Assembly (NCBI RefSeq): GCF_000002995.4
Contig: NW_025062477.1
Span: 13,250,696-13,314,695 of the forward strand
Length of the DNA stretch: 64,000 nt
Reading direction: 5' to 3'
From: Brugia malayi
Lineage: Eukaryota > Nematoda > Chromadorea > Rhabditida > Onchocercidae
Within the stretch, counting starts at the first letter, position 1. The number at the start of each line of letters is the position of its first letter. Below are positions 12,574-26,300 of the stretch, one piece after another. The notes below the pieces were generated by a model. The model did no database searches. It worked only from the letters and a program-made list of their open reading frames with translations, and was not told the DNA's origin. Position numbers and translations under genes: made by a program.

Positions 12574-14896
12574 ATGAATGCACAGTATTCACTTTGCAGT
12601 GGTCACTCAAATTCCAGTGATAACTCAAACAACACGTCCGGAGATAATAACATAAATAATAGCAGTGCAAATAATAATGGAAGGTGAAATTCTTTTAAAT
12701 TCCATGATGAAACAAAAAGTTTTGCACTTGTTATGTTTGAAGGGAGATTCTGCGCAAAAGTGGTACTTTTTGTAATAAATAAAATGCGTGTAAATTAACT
12801 AAAGTAATTGTTAAACATTGTTTCATTCCAAATAGGTTTTTCTTTCCTCTGTATTATGTCTGATTTAGAGTTCATATTAAATTTCGTTAGATTGTGTGAA
12901 GCGGAAATAACGATGAATGGATTGTTTCATCCGAATGATCTGAAAGCATTACAAAATCTCAAAAAAAAAAAAAAAAAAATGCTGCAGTGTGCATAGTTTT
13001 CAGTGATCTTCAATGCTTGCATTACGCTATCTTAAGGAAGTTTGTGTCGCAGTGAGAAGGAGATTATTTATAGGCATAAGAAAGGAGTGCGATTTGAAAA
13101 TGTGAAAATCTACCTTTTCGAGAGAACACAGGGATTTGATGTTGTTCCGTCGTCTGGTGGCTTTGCACTTGGTTTGCTTTTAACTTTTGTGTAACCTTTT
13201 TGGATCACCTGAAAATTATCAATGTTTGATCTCGATAATGCGCATGTATGCTCCATGTTTATTTTTATTAGCGGATATCCTTCAATAATTTTCTTGATGG
13301 AATTTAATTCCATTTGCTTCATTTTTGTAAATGTTGATTGTAGGAATGCAAAAGAAGCATTTTGATATACGTGAAGTTGCACTCCACAGTAAAATGGCCA
13401 GTAATAACATAACTAAGGTTTTTTTTTTGTCGTGTTTTCTTGTTATTGAAGATTACTTCTTCTGATCATTTATTTTCAGACTTTTGATAATGATCCGTCA
13501 TTTTAGTGTGTCCGATATAAGGACCGTTTAAAGTACAAAAAGTTCTTTATCTGTATATTAACATTAGTTGTTGCTCATTAATGTTTTATTGATTCAGACT
13601 TGGGTCTTTGGGTCTTAAAATTTTCTTATCTTATTTCTTTAAGTCTCAAGATAACAAATTGCCTACAAAAAATTTGGTTGAGCAAGTATGCACGGTGTCA
13701 GCTAGACGTAAACGAAAGTATTGTAATGCTTTGGACGAAAACTCTGTAGTGACAAAGCGGCTAAGAATTAGTGATGGATCAATGGATCAAACGAAGGCGA
13801 TTACAAACGACTACAAATTATCGAAAGAAAAAGCGATTGCGAATGAAGATAACGAAGAGTCAAAGATATCTGAAAGGACATCTTCAACAGATATGCCAAA
13901 ATGTGTGACAAAATATAACGTATGCTTTTTAACGTTAGGGAGAAAATTTGATCGGTAACGGTAATTTTTTTCTTTGCCAATGTGTAAATTTTTTAATTTC
14001 AGGCAGAAGAAGAAGGCGAAAAAGATAATATTTACATAGTAAAGAAATATTTTCGTCCACTTAGTCGAAGAATTAGATTACTCAAATTGAGACGTGCAGG
14101 GTTTAAAAAATTTGTGAAGGTCAGTCTCTTTTTAAATTCTTATACTGTTTCAATCTTTCTACTTTTTCATGTATTTGATCGCTTTCTAAGTGGACAACAG
14201 TTACGAACAAATAATATGTAAAAAGAGTAAAATATCTTTCAGTTATTCGACAAGATTTTTCGGTAAGTTTTTCTAAAAATTTGGTGAAGTAGTCCAAATT
14301 TGTTTCAAGGATGACCAAACTATCTGTAATGTTATACGGGAAAGTCGAAAACAATGTGGTTGTTCATGTGGTACCTTACCGTGTTCACCCGAGACTTGCG
14401 AGTGTTCTAGAAATGGTATCGAATGCTTGGTAAGGGTTTTTGTTGTTCTACTGTATTGCCATTTGCCCTTTCTATACTGACTTATTAGTTTTGGTCGTAT
14501 TGAATTGATTAAAACGAAATTGGGAAGAATTGACTTTTATTTCCCTCGATGTTTTTTTTTTTTTTAAATAGCCTATTGTTCATAGTTGTTAATTTTATTC
14601 CTTTTACGAACTTTACATTATATTAAACTTTTAAAAAAGTTATCACTGATTGAAGAAAAAAGTTATCACTGAATTAGTACGTGCTGCTAACTGTTGTTTT
14701 ACTTGTTACAATCGTATTCCAGGTGGATCGACCTTCATTCCCCTGTGCTTGTACAGCTGCAAGTTGCAATAATCCTTTTGGTCGTCGAGAATTCGACGAA
14801 ACACTTGTTCACGCACATTTCCATTCAACTATTATGCGTACACAAGCAGCTCAAAAACTTATGCATACCAAGCAACCAAATACAGTTGATATATAA
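12574..14896 (+). CDS. CSRNP/AXUD1 family cysteine/serine-rich nuclear protein
   Basis: Seven exons join in phase: 12574-12683, 13074-13171, 13344-13417, 13644-13919, 14003-14119, 14310-14429 and 14723-14896, giving 322 aa. The N-terminus is Asn/Ser-rich. Next comes the family block KKGVRFENVKIYLFER then GFDVVPSSGGFALG, which matches the conserved 'VxFxxVxVYYFxRxQGF' stretch before a serine-rich-type region. A basic, nuclear-localisation-like segment (RRKRKY, KRLR) follows. The cysteine-rich core spans exons 6-7: QCGCSCGTLPCSPETCECS, then VDRPSFPCACTAASC, NNPFGRREFD and HFHSTIM. CSRNPs are nuclear, DNA-binding transcriptional regulators linked to apoptosis and axin signalling in animals. The start is the first ATG in exon 1; an upstream non-coding exon is possible. 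Family assignment is strong; the specific role in this worm is inferred. Confidence 0.9.
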
Positions 14897-17823
14897 GAAG
14901 TTAATGGCAGTTGCGAATTATTGGCTTAAGAAGTTTTGGCATCAATTACATTCTCCGTTTTTATGGATGATTGAAATCTCCATTGTTAATAAGCTAATCT
15001 GTAAAACTATAAAACTTTAATGTTATTTAGATTTGAAATGTTCAGAAGTATTTCAGAAGTAATTAAGTTTCCAGTGTTATGTGAAATGGGTTTTTGTGGC
15101 TTATGTTTTGTCATAATTATAGAAGTGCTAATGGCCTGGTTTTTTGAAATTTTAGCATTATTTAACTTTCTCGATGTTGTTGATGAGAAATGGATTATTG
15201 TCGTTTTTCATTTTTTGTCGTAATTGGATTGAGTTGGTATTAGTATTCAGTGTAGTGATTGATATTGTTGTTTCAGTTGTAGAATACAGATTCTTGCTTC
15301 GGCCCACAGAAGTGTTCCTACTAATGAAAAAAGCGTTGGGTATTATTGATTTTTATTAGTACTGGAGATATGAAGTTGGTTTGATACTTTGCTTAAACAT
15401 AGTTTGTCTTTTTGTTGTATAGATTTCCAAAGATGACGGCATGCTGGAAACATTGATAGATGCTGCAAATTGTGTGCAGTATCGATTCATGTTGCATGCA
15501 ATTTACGAACTCACACAGCCTCGTGGGTTGAAATGTTGAGGAAGTGTTTGTGTAAGACATATCGCTGTACCTCAGTTAAGGTGTGTTGATTTCCAAAAAC
15601 TCTTGAATTTAATTGGTCAAATTGCACCATTTTCATGTGATGAGGACGACATTTGTTCTTTGAACTTAGCGATTTGATGGAGGATTCGTGATACGTTGGC
15701 GTGTTGTAATTTTGGTCATTTCACTATGACACTTTCCAAGAATAATTAGAGCTAGCTAACATACGTACATTTCTCGATGCCGAGAAATGACGTTCTCAAC
15801 GTGACCAGGAAGCGCAAACGTGTCTGGTACTTCATTATTTATGGTGCAGAGATCAGTGTTTGGTCTTATTAATTTAATTGTGTGATGAGGCCGTAGCGGA
15901 AAATGTCTTTTATTAGTGGTATATATTCTTTATGTGAATACTGATATGAAATCTGAAGGAATAGGTTAGTTTGCACTTACCTTTAATTCATCGATATTCT
16001 TATTTTCTTTCTGTTATTTAACAAAAGTTCATAAACATGTGTGGCATTCCTATCAGTTATTTTTGATTTGTGCCTAATCTTGTCATTCAGAAATATTGGA
16101 AAGTAAATCTGAAAATTCACAATGCAAAAATCTTCAATTTAGATTTAGATAAAAGGAGAAAAGACAGCATGGCTCTGAACCTTCATTTTTTATTCAAAAG
16201 TATATATTGTTGATATGTCTGTCATTCAACAAGGGAAGATAAAAAGAATACAAAACGATTTGTAGAGAAATCCCTATTTGTGTATAAATTTATTCTTTTA
16301 CTATTTGCACAGATAAAGTAACAGGAAAAGAATTGAAATTTTAAGAGAAATATGACCGCTAGCTAATATGACAAAGTTGCATGAAACTGAATGTGAATTT
16401 GTGCTTCAGATGAACTATAAGTGAACTTAACTTGAGAATTCAGTCATAATTGTTTCTTGAAATTCAAGATAGGAATATTTTAGAAAGAAAAATAAAGTGT
16501 CATTCATTACTCCTTGATAATTCTCAATTTTCATGATAGTTAATGAACTTCAACGGTAGATAATGACTGCTAAGATTAGATGGTTGTCAAAATTACTTGA
16601 GAGGTTTATAACTTTAAAAAACTGTAATGCTTTTGAAAAATTCCTGGTTTACAAAAGTTTTAAAAACTCTATTTTTAAAATTTCAAAGAGTTTGAAAAAA
16701 AAATAGCATTATATGAGACTTTTGGTCCATAAATAGTCATTAAACAGGAAAGCAAATGATTTGTAAATAATTGCACTAGCCAAGAACGCACTCAAAAAAT
16801 TTTGAAACTAAAACTTTGTGAGAAGACAATTAATAAAGTCTGATAATTAAGAAGAAAGGGAATGAAATTCAAATTCCTTAGCGAATTAGAAAATGAAAAT
16901 GTGGATGTAACAAACAAGAAGTTACTTTCCTCTTTCTTCCGTTGGTATACCATCAAATCTAATGGCAATGTTTTTATTTTAATGAGTAAAGCAATAAAAT
17001 AATACCCAATAAGTTTCCATTATTCTGTAATACTACTTTCATTTTTAAGGAAATATATTTGCTTGCATTTACTGGGCCACCTTACACAACTCTATTGCTG
17101 GCCTTTGCCAAAGCTACATACCTTTCCATTTTACTCCCACAATTCACGAACACTTTTGAATTTGTACTCATTTTATTGATAAGGCATATGCAGATCTCAA
17201 GAATGTTGGTATTGATATAATATTTGATTATCCAAAATTATCCAAAATGCATGCATTCATTTGAAAATTTTATCAATCTACCATTGCAAGACAGCAAAAT
17301 TGAAGCTCATTGCAGCAATTAATTCAATCCTTTTGCTTAGATTATTCATTAAGTTTTTTAAAGCACAGCATAAGATAGATACAAGATGGAGAATTTCTGT
17401 CTTATTTATTGATTGATGAATCATTCTGAATTTATTTTTCATTTTAGGCATAAAAAATGTAAAGTGATTTTTACAACTCTGGGTGGATAGAATAGAAATT
17501 TAAAAGCAATCCAGAAAGATGTAAACTTCATAATCAACAAGGATCATTCCGAAAGTCATTCCAAGGTATTATATTGAGGACAATAACAAAGTGATAAAAC
17601 ATGCAATAAAAGTTTCGCTAATAATAAAGTCTTTCTCGATCAATCATATCCATCCAATCCTTGAAACAATATGGCAGAATTAAGGCTCAGCCTGTACAAA
17701 TCAATAGTCAAAAGCCCAGCAACAGCAGCAGCAACACCAATAGCCATTGAAGTTATGGTAAATACGCCTCCCCCTCCCTGGCCAACCACAATATTGATCG
17801 TTAGGAATTCAGTGGTAAGCAAA
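14897..17823. other. 3' region of CSRNP and long intergenic stretch
   Basis: Mostly AT-rich DNA. Hydrophobic open frames at 15020-15360 look like chance T-rich frames in a 3' untranslated or intergenic region. One 38-codon open stretch after an acceptor-like site (15423-15539) is noted under findings. No supported gene. Confidence 0.55.
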
Positions 17824-20800
17824 ATGTTGGCCTTAGGCTGCAAGAAACTCTCATTTTTGTTTCTTTCATTATTATCATTAAATATTTATCAAATAACGAA
17901 AGCTAATGAAGTCACCGAGCTACGAATGTCAGGGGCTGAACCAGTTATGGTAAGTAAAATTTGTTTTATACAGTAATCGACAAATGCTATGTATTTTTGA
18001 CTTGATCTCATCTTGAATGTATTGTTTTGAAACTGAACAACGACTCTTCAATTGTTATCACTCTTCATTTTCTAATTATTATGTTATTCTTATTTGTATT
18101 TCAAAAATTGGCCTTAAAAAATCGATTAAAAAAATTTTTTTTTTCCCAACTATTTAATTCATATTTATTTTATTTGCTAAGATACTTCTTGATGTAAAAG
18201 CGAATTCTATAACGGCATTTTTTGCAAGAAGTTTTATTTCATAAGATGTCAGTGGTAATTTTATCGGTCAACTTAATATATTTGAAAGTGCTTGAGAAAC
18301 TTTTTAATTAAATTGAGATTCTCTTTTGATGTCAGAAAATTGTTAAGGGAGAAAGAAGCAAAACATACTAGCCGTTTCTACTAATAAAAGAGTTCCAAGT
18401 GAATCTTGAACAGGGAAATTCTTTATAATGTTTGTGTTTTTAAGTGAATCTATGGAACAATGAAAATAAAGAGTTAAGATGCATCAATGGAACTGACCAA
18501 GAAATTAGGGCTTACAGAGAGCTAAAAAATGTACAGATGTGAGTATGTGAGAAATATTGAGAGACAGTCAAAGCAATATTTTCCCGATATACACTAGAGC
18601 TAACCATTTACCAATTGAGAATTTATGAATCATTTAACTTAACTATTTTTTTTTTTTCAGAATGATTCTTACTTATGTACAGCTATGCCACTCGATTCTA
18701 ATACGGAACATTACATTGGTCAGTACATTTTATATGTATAAATTCATTGAGTTTTAAATCTTATGCGGGAAACTTGAATTAATCAAAATTTTGATACACT
18801 TTTATGTAAATAGCCTTTTAAAAGTAAATGAAATCAATCTAACCACATTATTTTCAGTTGGATATAAACCTTTTGCAACGATGCAAAAAGCTCATCATAT
18901 GTTACTGTTTGGATGCAGTGGGCCAGGAAGTGACCAGGTCATTTGGTCAGTTTTTTTAATAGTAACTCTATGGCCACAGCATACATCCTTGAAACAAATC
19001 ATCGAAACAAACCATACCTTATCATTTTGCATGACCAATTTGGATTCCTAATGAAATATGACAACATTTCAGGGATTGTGGAGATATGACAGTGGCTGGC
19101 CCACACTTTGAACGAGCACCAATATGTAACGATCAACCGAGCATACTGTATGCGTGGGGTAGGAACGCACCTGAATTGCACCTTCCGGAAGGTTTAACTC
19201 ATAAACTCAAACTCATCCATTTGCTTATGTGAAAAATTAAGTTAAATTCTGGTATGACTGCATACTGACACTGAGATATACGTTACTGGAGAGGAAATTA
19301 ATTGGATAAAAGTTTGACTCGTAGAACAAAATTAATTTAGATATTATATGAATAACCTTGTACGATTTGACAATAATGTTTTCACCTGAGCTAAACGAGC
19401 TACGATAGCTTCCACCAAGAATTAATGACAATAAAACTGAGGGAGATCTGTTATGGAAGTCAATAATTTGATATCTGTTAGAATGCTTTTTGGGAACACT
19501 TTCTGTGCAGAGAAGTTCTGAACTAAAAAGTACTGTCAGTAATGGCTTATTGATTAGATTACCTGGATAGAACATAGTTACTTTTTGGATGTTCCATCAG
19601 ATAAGAGGGATTCAGGAAGTGGTCAAAAACAATTTTGAATTTTAGTTAGAACTTAATTCCTTGTGAAGAATATTTGGCTTTGCAGCTAAATAAGAATACA
19701 GTGGCTTTTATTTGAGAAAAACTAGTATGACAGTCTTTGGTGCAAAGTTTTTAAATACAATAGCAATTGGTTGAAGTGAAGCAGAAAATGACTAATTTGC
19801 AGGTGTCGGGTTCAAGGTTGGTGGACAAACGAATATTCAGTATCTTGTACTTCAAGTACACTATAAGGGACAACTCGGACCTGATTATTCTGGTTTAAGT
19901 ATCGAGTCGACAGTCGAACCATTGACCAAAAGAGCATCCACCTTGCTGATGGTCACTGGCGGAAAGTTACCTCCGAACAAGAGAGGTATCAGGATTGATA
20001 AACTTCATATTTCGTCATCCGTTTCCTTTCGAATATAAAAGAAAACGATAGAGTACTGCTAAATTCCGGGAACATTTCTCACAACTCTACATTTGAGTTC
20101 GATCTTTGTCTTATCATTGCATATTTATGTACTCACTCAAATTTAGAAACATTTGAAACGGCATGCATAGTCGATGAAGACATTGAAATACATCCCTTTG
20201 CATTCCGCACACATACCCATCGACATGGCGAAATGGTTAATTTATTAACTAATTCGTAAGATTTGCACAATTTTGTCCTGTTTCAGTAATAACACTAATA
20301 ATGGAAGCAAAATTTCACGTTCCCTGGATCTTTTTTAAACTAAATTTCTTTTCTCTCAATTTTTGGATTCGAAATATTCATTTATGCATTTGTCTTCCCG
20401 TAGAGGTGAAAAATTAATTATTACCACAGGTTAGCGGATGGGTAGTACGCGAGAATGAGTTTGGTCAGAATGTATGGGAGTTAATTGGCGAACGAAGTCC
20501 GCTACTTCCGCAAATGTTTCAATCGGTTAACAAGAACATTACAATTCGGCAAGGTGATGTGGTTAGTTTTCTAAAATTTTTTAATAACTCTGTGAAAAGT
20601 GTCTTTGCTTTTCAAATTTCTTAATTTTGATTTCAATGAATAAATAAAGTAATAGGAAATCAGTGAATGTACGGAAAAAACTGTAAGTATGGAAATAAAG
20701 ATGGAATAAAACTTTTTCATTCATTAACAAAAATACGGAAAAACTATAAAATTCTTTACAGCTTAACAAAATTACAATTCACTCATTATATGAGTAGTAG

Positions 20801-21364
20801 TTGGGTATTTTTTCAGGTAGCAGCTCGCTGTGTACTAAACAACAAGGAAGATAAGGAATTTACGATGGGCAATACAAGTGACGATGAAATGTGCAACTAC
20901 TACTTGATGTATTGGGTCTTAGGAGATCGTATTCTCAGGCAAGAAACCTTTTATGTTTTGATTTCAAATTCATATTTGCAACTATCATTTTCGTTGTATT
21001 CTAAATTATTCTTTTTCATATTTCAATTTTGCTCTAACAGTGACCTAGTAAATTAAGCAGGAAGAGAGTTATAGATAACTTAATTGACCCATAAGTAAAA
21101 TATCTTGTCGGAGAGGGTAAGTGGATCGTTTAGCTGCACATTTAGCTGCAGGAAAATATCATGCAGCTAAACTTAATGGCACAAGCAGTTCGACAAGGAA
21201 AGCTTCGGATGGTGTCTTCGATACGAGGCGAGGGTTGTCTCATTCCGGTATATCCTTTGCAAATGTAATGTTTCTTCTTTAGAGACAACACATGCTATTC
21301 ACCTGGGCCACCAGAATATCATTGGACGAGTGAAGCAGAGTTGAATAACATCCCAAAAGTGTGA
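17824..21364 (+). CDS. pghm-1: Peptidylglycine alpha-hydroxylating monooxygenase (PHM)
   Basis: Nine exons: 17824-17949, 18661-18718, 18858-18945, 19073-19191, 19803-19985, 20147-20235, 20430-20561, 20817-20938 and 21283-21364, giving 332 aa. PHM is a secretory-pathway copper enzyme that hydroxylates the alpha-carbon of C-terminal glycine, the first step in making amidated neuropeptides. A signal peptide begins at the chosen ATG (LSFLFLSLLSLNIY). The copper ligands are visible: the His pair in KAHHMLLFGC and the His in LQVHYKG for CuA; THTHRHGEM and the Met in EMCNYYLMYWV for CuB. The chain ends shortly after CYSPGPPEYHW, with no lyase (PAL) domain, so it is the monofunctional type found alongside separate PAL genes in invertebrates. 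The last intron appears to use a GC donor (CTCAG then GCAAGA). The symbol is borrowed from the C. elegans PHM gene by similarity. Confidence 0.9.
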
Positions 21365-23355
21365 TAAGAAGGAATATGACAGAATCGATTTTTCTAAATT
21401 TTCTCTTCTATTATCTGAAACGAGGAACTTCAACAGGACTCTCTGTATCCTTATCGTCTCTTCTGCATCCGTTAAATAAAAATGCTTCATGCAAAATCTG
21501 TAAAGAACAATGTGTTCTTACTTCGAACAGGAATTTTTTCTTCCACGCTTTTATAACAGAAGGGTTTTAACCCCTACTTTACAATTCATTGCTTTTATCA
21601 ACCCGACCATCGGGAAGAACTTTAAAAGAATCGTAAATAGAAGTGTCTCATTTTAATTTAACATCAATATTCTTCGCATAACGATATATTTGTTGTTATT
21701 GCTCACTAAGGTTCACAGACTGCACTCGTTAAGAGACAGCACCAAAAGTTTAAGTCGCGCACAAAACAGGAAAATATCCGGAACGTTGAGTTACATTTCC
21801 TCCAACTAAAACTTTTTACCGACTGATATCGAACTAGGAACGAAAGAAATGAAAAAGTCAATTACTTCGTGTACCGGTAATATGCTAGTATGCAAAGTAT
21901 AGTTAATTAGAGAAAGAAAAGTGAACAAGACGTTGCCGAGAACCTACAAAGTATAATTCCAATTTCATTGATAATTTGACTAAATAAATACAAATATTCA
22001 ATGCTGTGGGCTTGGAAAGTTATTTTCCCCTAACCTTTTATAGCAACTCATTGTTAGACTTCTCCTTATGCTTCTAGAATGGAATTTCTGCTAACGCTAC
22101 TGACTTAATCCGAAGTTTGACATGCGTGAATTTCGGATGACTTGTCAACCTTGCCATTCTTGCTCATCCGTTAGAAAGAACATCATGATATGATCTATGG
22201 CACTTCCTCGATCATGGGAAACTTGAAAGTTTGGCAAATGAATGTCATGGGAACTTTTGATTTGAGCAGTTTGATGCTTCGTAGACCAAAACTGTTGTAA
22301 CTGTTTGCCGTTTATGGATCAGCAGAAGCAAAAATGAGAAAAGGACTTGGCAATCCCTTATATATAGAGTAATTTACAAAGACGTAAATAATATAATCCT
22401 ATTGATTACCAAGCAATGTGAACAGAAAAGGAAACTGCGTAGAGAAAGAGCTGGTCATTGCTTAACCCTCGAATATTGGCCATCAGAATGAAAATGCTTA
22501 CATGTGAATTGGTTTACCATTGAAAATAAGTCTAGTAGTGGGAAACACAGATGAGGATTTGATACATGAACCATTACATTAGACATCGCAACATTCATTT
22601 ATATTTATTTTATGTGATCAATCAATCATTTGAGAAATATTTCTATTGATATAATTGATTATTTGGACGTATTATAAATTATTTCAGTCTCTCGATAAGA
22701 ACACCGCATAAGTTGCTGCAAAATAAAGATCATGCACGGGATTTCAAAAATATTTCTCAAAAAAAGCTCACTGAAGGTTAAGTCAGCTTTCTACCAACTT
22801 ATTTAATAAATTCATTAAGGTAGTTGAGATCAGTGACCATTTACGAAAAGCAAAATCTCCTACTTTTAAACAATAAGAACTAAATGTTTATAAAAAATTT
22901 CTTTTATTGAAATAAACAATAAATAAAATAATAAAACATATCAGAATATCGATATACATTCTTGTGTCCAATTTATAATACACTGACGCATTCTGACTTT
23001 AAAACAAATTTATTTTGAACAAAATCATACCAGGAATTTATAAACAGAAAAATATATCTTAATTTGTCTGATATTTTTATAGTCACATATCTTATTCAAT
23101 GTACAATAAACTACTGCAGATGAACTTATTTGTAAAAAACATTTCTTGGAACTCTAAATCAATCCCTGTTCGCAGTTAACTACCTATTATAGAATTTTTT
23201 GAATTCTTACTGCACACCCCACCCATCACAACGGATTCAAACAAAAAATTTCTGGTCCTTGGAACATGGAGCACAGAGGGCTAAAACGGGAAATAACTAC
23301 TTAGCAATTCATTTCAAATTCTTAAAAACACGACACTGATTAAATAAGTACAGCG
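21365..23355. other. Intergenic between convergent PHM and Argonaute genes
   Basis: The two genes converge on this stretch, so it holds both 3' untranslated regions. I see no supported coding sequence or structured RNA. Confidence 0.6.
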
Positions 23356-26300
23356 TTATATAAAGTACATATTCGGAGTATCTGGATTAAGCGCAAAACT
23401 TTGTTCAAGGATATGAATATTGGACTCACTTCTTAATGGTTCACTTATTCGTCTGAAATGCGGAAATAATTAAAACCGAAATCTTTTCAGCTCACAGTGT
23501 AAATCCTAAGAAATATAGTGTTATATGAAATACCATGAGAGAATGGATTCCAAATGCAAGAATCTTAAATTCAGCATGCAAAACTTTTTGAATTTCCGAA
23601 AATTTGCATTTGTTTTATCGTCACAGCGATAAAGGACTTCATTAGTTAACACTGTTATGAAGTCAAAGAGTAATTTTTGACTTCAACTTTTATCTACAAT
23701 ATTTAACATTTGAATCTGCTTCTAGTGAACCTCTTTCCAATGTACAGAAGCAATCGCACACTACGTAAAAAAGGTATATAGGTTTCTTGAAACACTGCAA
23801 CAGCTTGAACGAACTCTTGTTCATTAAAAATCATCAAAAAAAAAAAAGATTTGCTCTTTTGAATCGGGAAACTTACGTATATTTCAAAAGACGCCTGGCT
23901 CGATCGCAAGCTAAGTGGGCATAATAAACAGGGGCTGGTATTGAAACTGACTTGTTGCATCGGGCATATATGTGACATAAAGCATAAATCATTTGCTGCA
24001 AAAAAAAAAAAAAAAAAAACATTGATCATCATGCTGACAGATGAATGCAATAAATCATTAATGGAATCCACAAATTTTTTATAAGCATATTAAGAAGGTA
24101 CAGACTATACAGATTTATCTTCGTTTTTTAAATTGAAGCTTTAGAAATCTCATGAAGACGATGTAAATGTAGTTAGCATAAGATGTAATTTCAAATGTAA
24201 TTATCAAAAAATTAAGAACGAACTTGCCACTCATCTGCAGATAAAAGCCATGAATCATAGAGAACAGTGTAGTGAGATGGCCTTGATGTTCCCTGAAATA
24301 CCTATGATTAATGCATTATTGAATTAGTATACTTTTTATGTTATACAGTTTATTAACTAAAATGCACAGTGCCTCTTAGAGGAATACCAATAACTTTTAG
24401 AAAACAAAAATCTAAGCATTGCCTTAAAATATTCAATAAATTTGCTAAATCGCATTAGCAGATAATAAAGTGTTGCAATTACTTGAACAATACTTCCAGC
24501 TCTTTGATGGCAAGTTAGAAAGGAACATAAACGGTTAATGAAGAAATCAGAAACATACAATAGCACCACGATGTGAGCAAAGGTAGAAGTCAAACCGCAA
24601 TGGATTTGTTATCGTGCTATCAACGACTGTTCCTGGTGGTATATTTCCTTTGTCTCTGAAGGATAAAAAGAACTTAAAAGGCGTAAAATTAGCTAAACAA
24701 AATCATTTTTTGACAAAACTGTTCGATTCAGAAAACATTAAATTTATAAAAGCACTACTATGACATCCGTTTCCATTACGTTTGCAAAAGGACATATGAC
24801 AACCCAACTACGACTTCAAAGCTTTAAGAAGAAAATTAAGCAAAGGAATAAATAATTATGGATGATTTCATCCCATACTATTAATTCACACAGCTATAAC
24901 CTTAGCATCTAAATTTGCTCTGGAAACTTATAGCACAAATCCTAAAATCGCTTTGCACCTTTCACTGCATCATAAAATATTTCCCACCTTCTCAACGTTG
25001 GTTCAATAAAACGAGTATGATGCCTTTTTTGTACTACAACATAAGAAACTGTTGGACAATAACATCGATCGAGTTGATAAATTGCTGTTTTCAAACATAA
25101 TAACTCATCGTTCATGACATCTAAGAACTGAGAATCCGAAACACCATCACTAAAGTGCGAAAATAATAAAACAACAGAAATTTCTAAGCGATGTAAAAAA
25201 AAAAAAAAAACAGTCGCAATATTTCATATATTTATATATAAGTCATTAATTGTTAAAAGGAAAAATAGAACACAAGGAACTAAAAGAAAAGTTAAAGATT
25301 ATAAAAGTATTACATTATTAAACCCTTTTATTCTGAGATGAGAAAACCAAAATTTATACTAAAATAGACCAAAATATTCGAACAGCTTACCGAAATAGTA
25401 CTATATGCTGCGGTTTGCAACCTGCTTGTTCCCCAAACTTTATAATACATGTTCGGAAAGCATCTACAGCATACGTCATTACTTCCACTCCTGGTTGTTG
25501 AATTTTCAAAGATGCTGCATATCTAAAAAATAATTATGAAGAAAAAAACAGTACAAAGCAACCGGCTTCCTTAAAAAATATATTAATAAACAAACTACTA
25601 TATACTAAAAAAATTTTATCCTAACTACCTAAAAGCAAACAATCATAATTTAAATAAACATACTTTGTCGCACTAATATTTAATGATCCAATAATAGAAG
25701 CAATTGACGGTGCAGACGTATCACCTGAAGGCGGATGCGTGACGTCGATACCCATGAACAGAGTTGGAGATTCTTTATCAGTAAATTTTTTCCAGCTAAA
25801 AAAACGCGTAATGATTCTCAAAATACTTTTCATACATGAAAAATGAAACGGTGTGAACTCCTGTGATTCTCAACTCTTCGAGATAATATAACATCTTAAA
25901 TTGTTTTTCAGAATAACTTTCACATGAATTAAAATATCCCTATAAATCGCACCAGTATTTAACCTGTATTCAACCTTCATAGTTAAATGCCAAAGTAAGG
26001 AATACTATTACTAGTTCTGATTTCTCGCCACTTCGTTGTTAATGCCATCCAATTTAACGTTTATTTTCAAACAAATATTGTGAGACACGGCATTACGCTC
26101 TGGATTTCCAAGCATTTTGAGAAATGTTTCGACAAGAATTACTTGACACGCTACACCTTCTTCCTTATCACATGTCACTTTTATTCGCCCTGCAAAGAAG
26201 TTAAATGTTGCACCAATACACCAATATCAAAATGTGTTATTACTATGCTATTTAATCAAAACCATCAACATACCATATATGTCATCATTCTTTTCCGGAG

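Noticed and set aside
12808..12996. Open frame with SDLEFILNFVRLCEAEITMNG in the first CSRNP intron
   Set aside because: The exon before (ending 12683) joins perfectly in phase to 13074 and gives the conserved CSRNP block. The frame ends in a run of lysines from a poly-A tract and no phase-consistent join uses it.
15020..15359. Two overlapping hydrophobic plus-strand frames
   Set aside because: They are T-rich, Phe/Val/Leu-dominated and lie in the 3' region of the CSRNP gene without splice sites; typical of chance frames.
17640..17843. Minus-strand frame with a Gly-rich stretch opposite the PHM start
   Set aside because: It is the antisense reading of the region just upstream of and including the PHM start; the plus strand has the signal peptide and in-phase exons.
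20939..21056. Read-through of the PHM exon to a hydrophobic tail ending at 21056
   Set aside because: The segment is AT-rich and Phe/Leu-biased like intron, and a better terminal exon with CYSPGPPEYHW exists at 21283.
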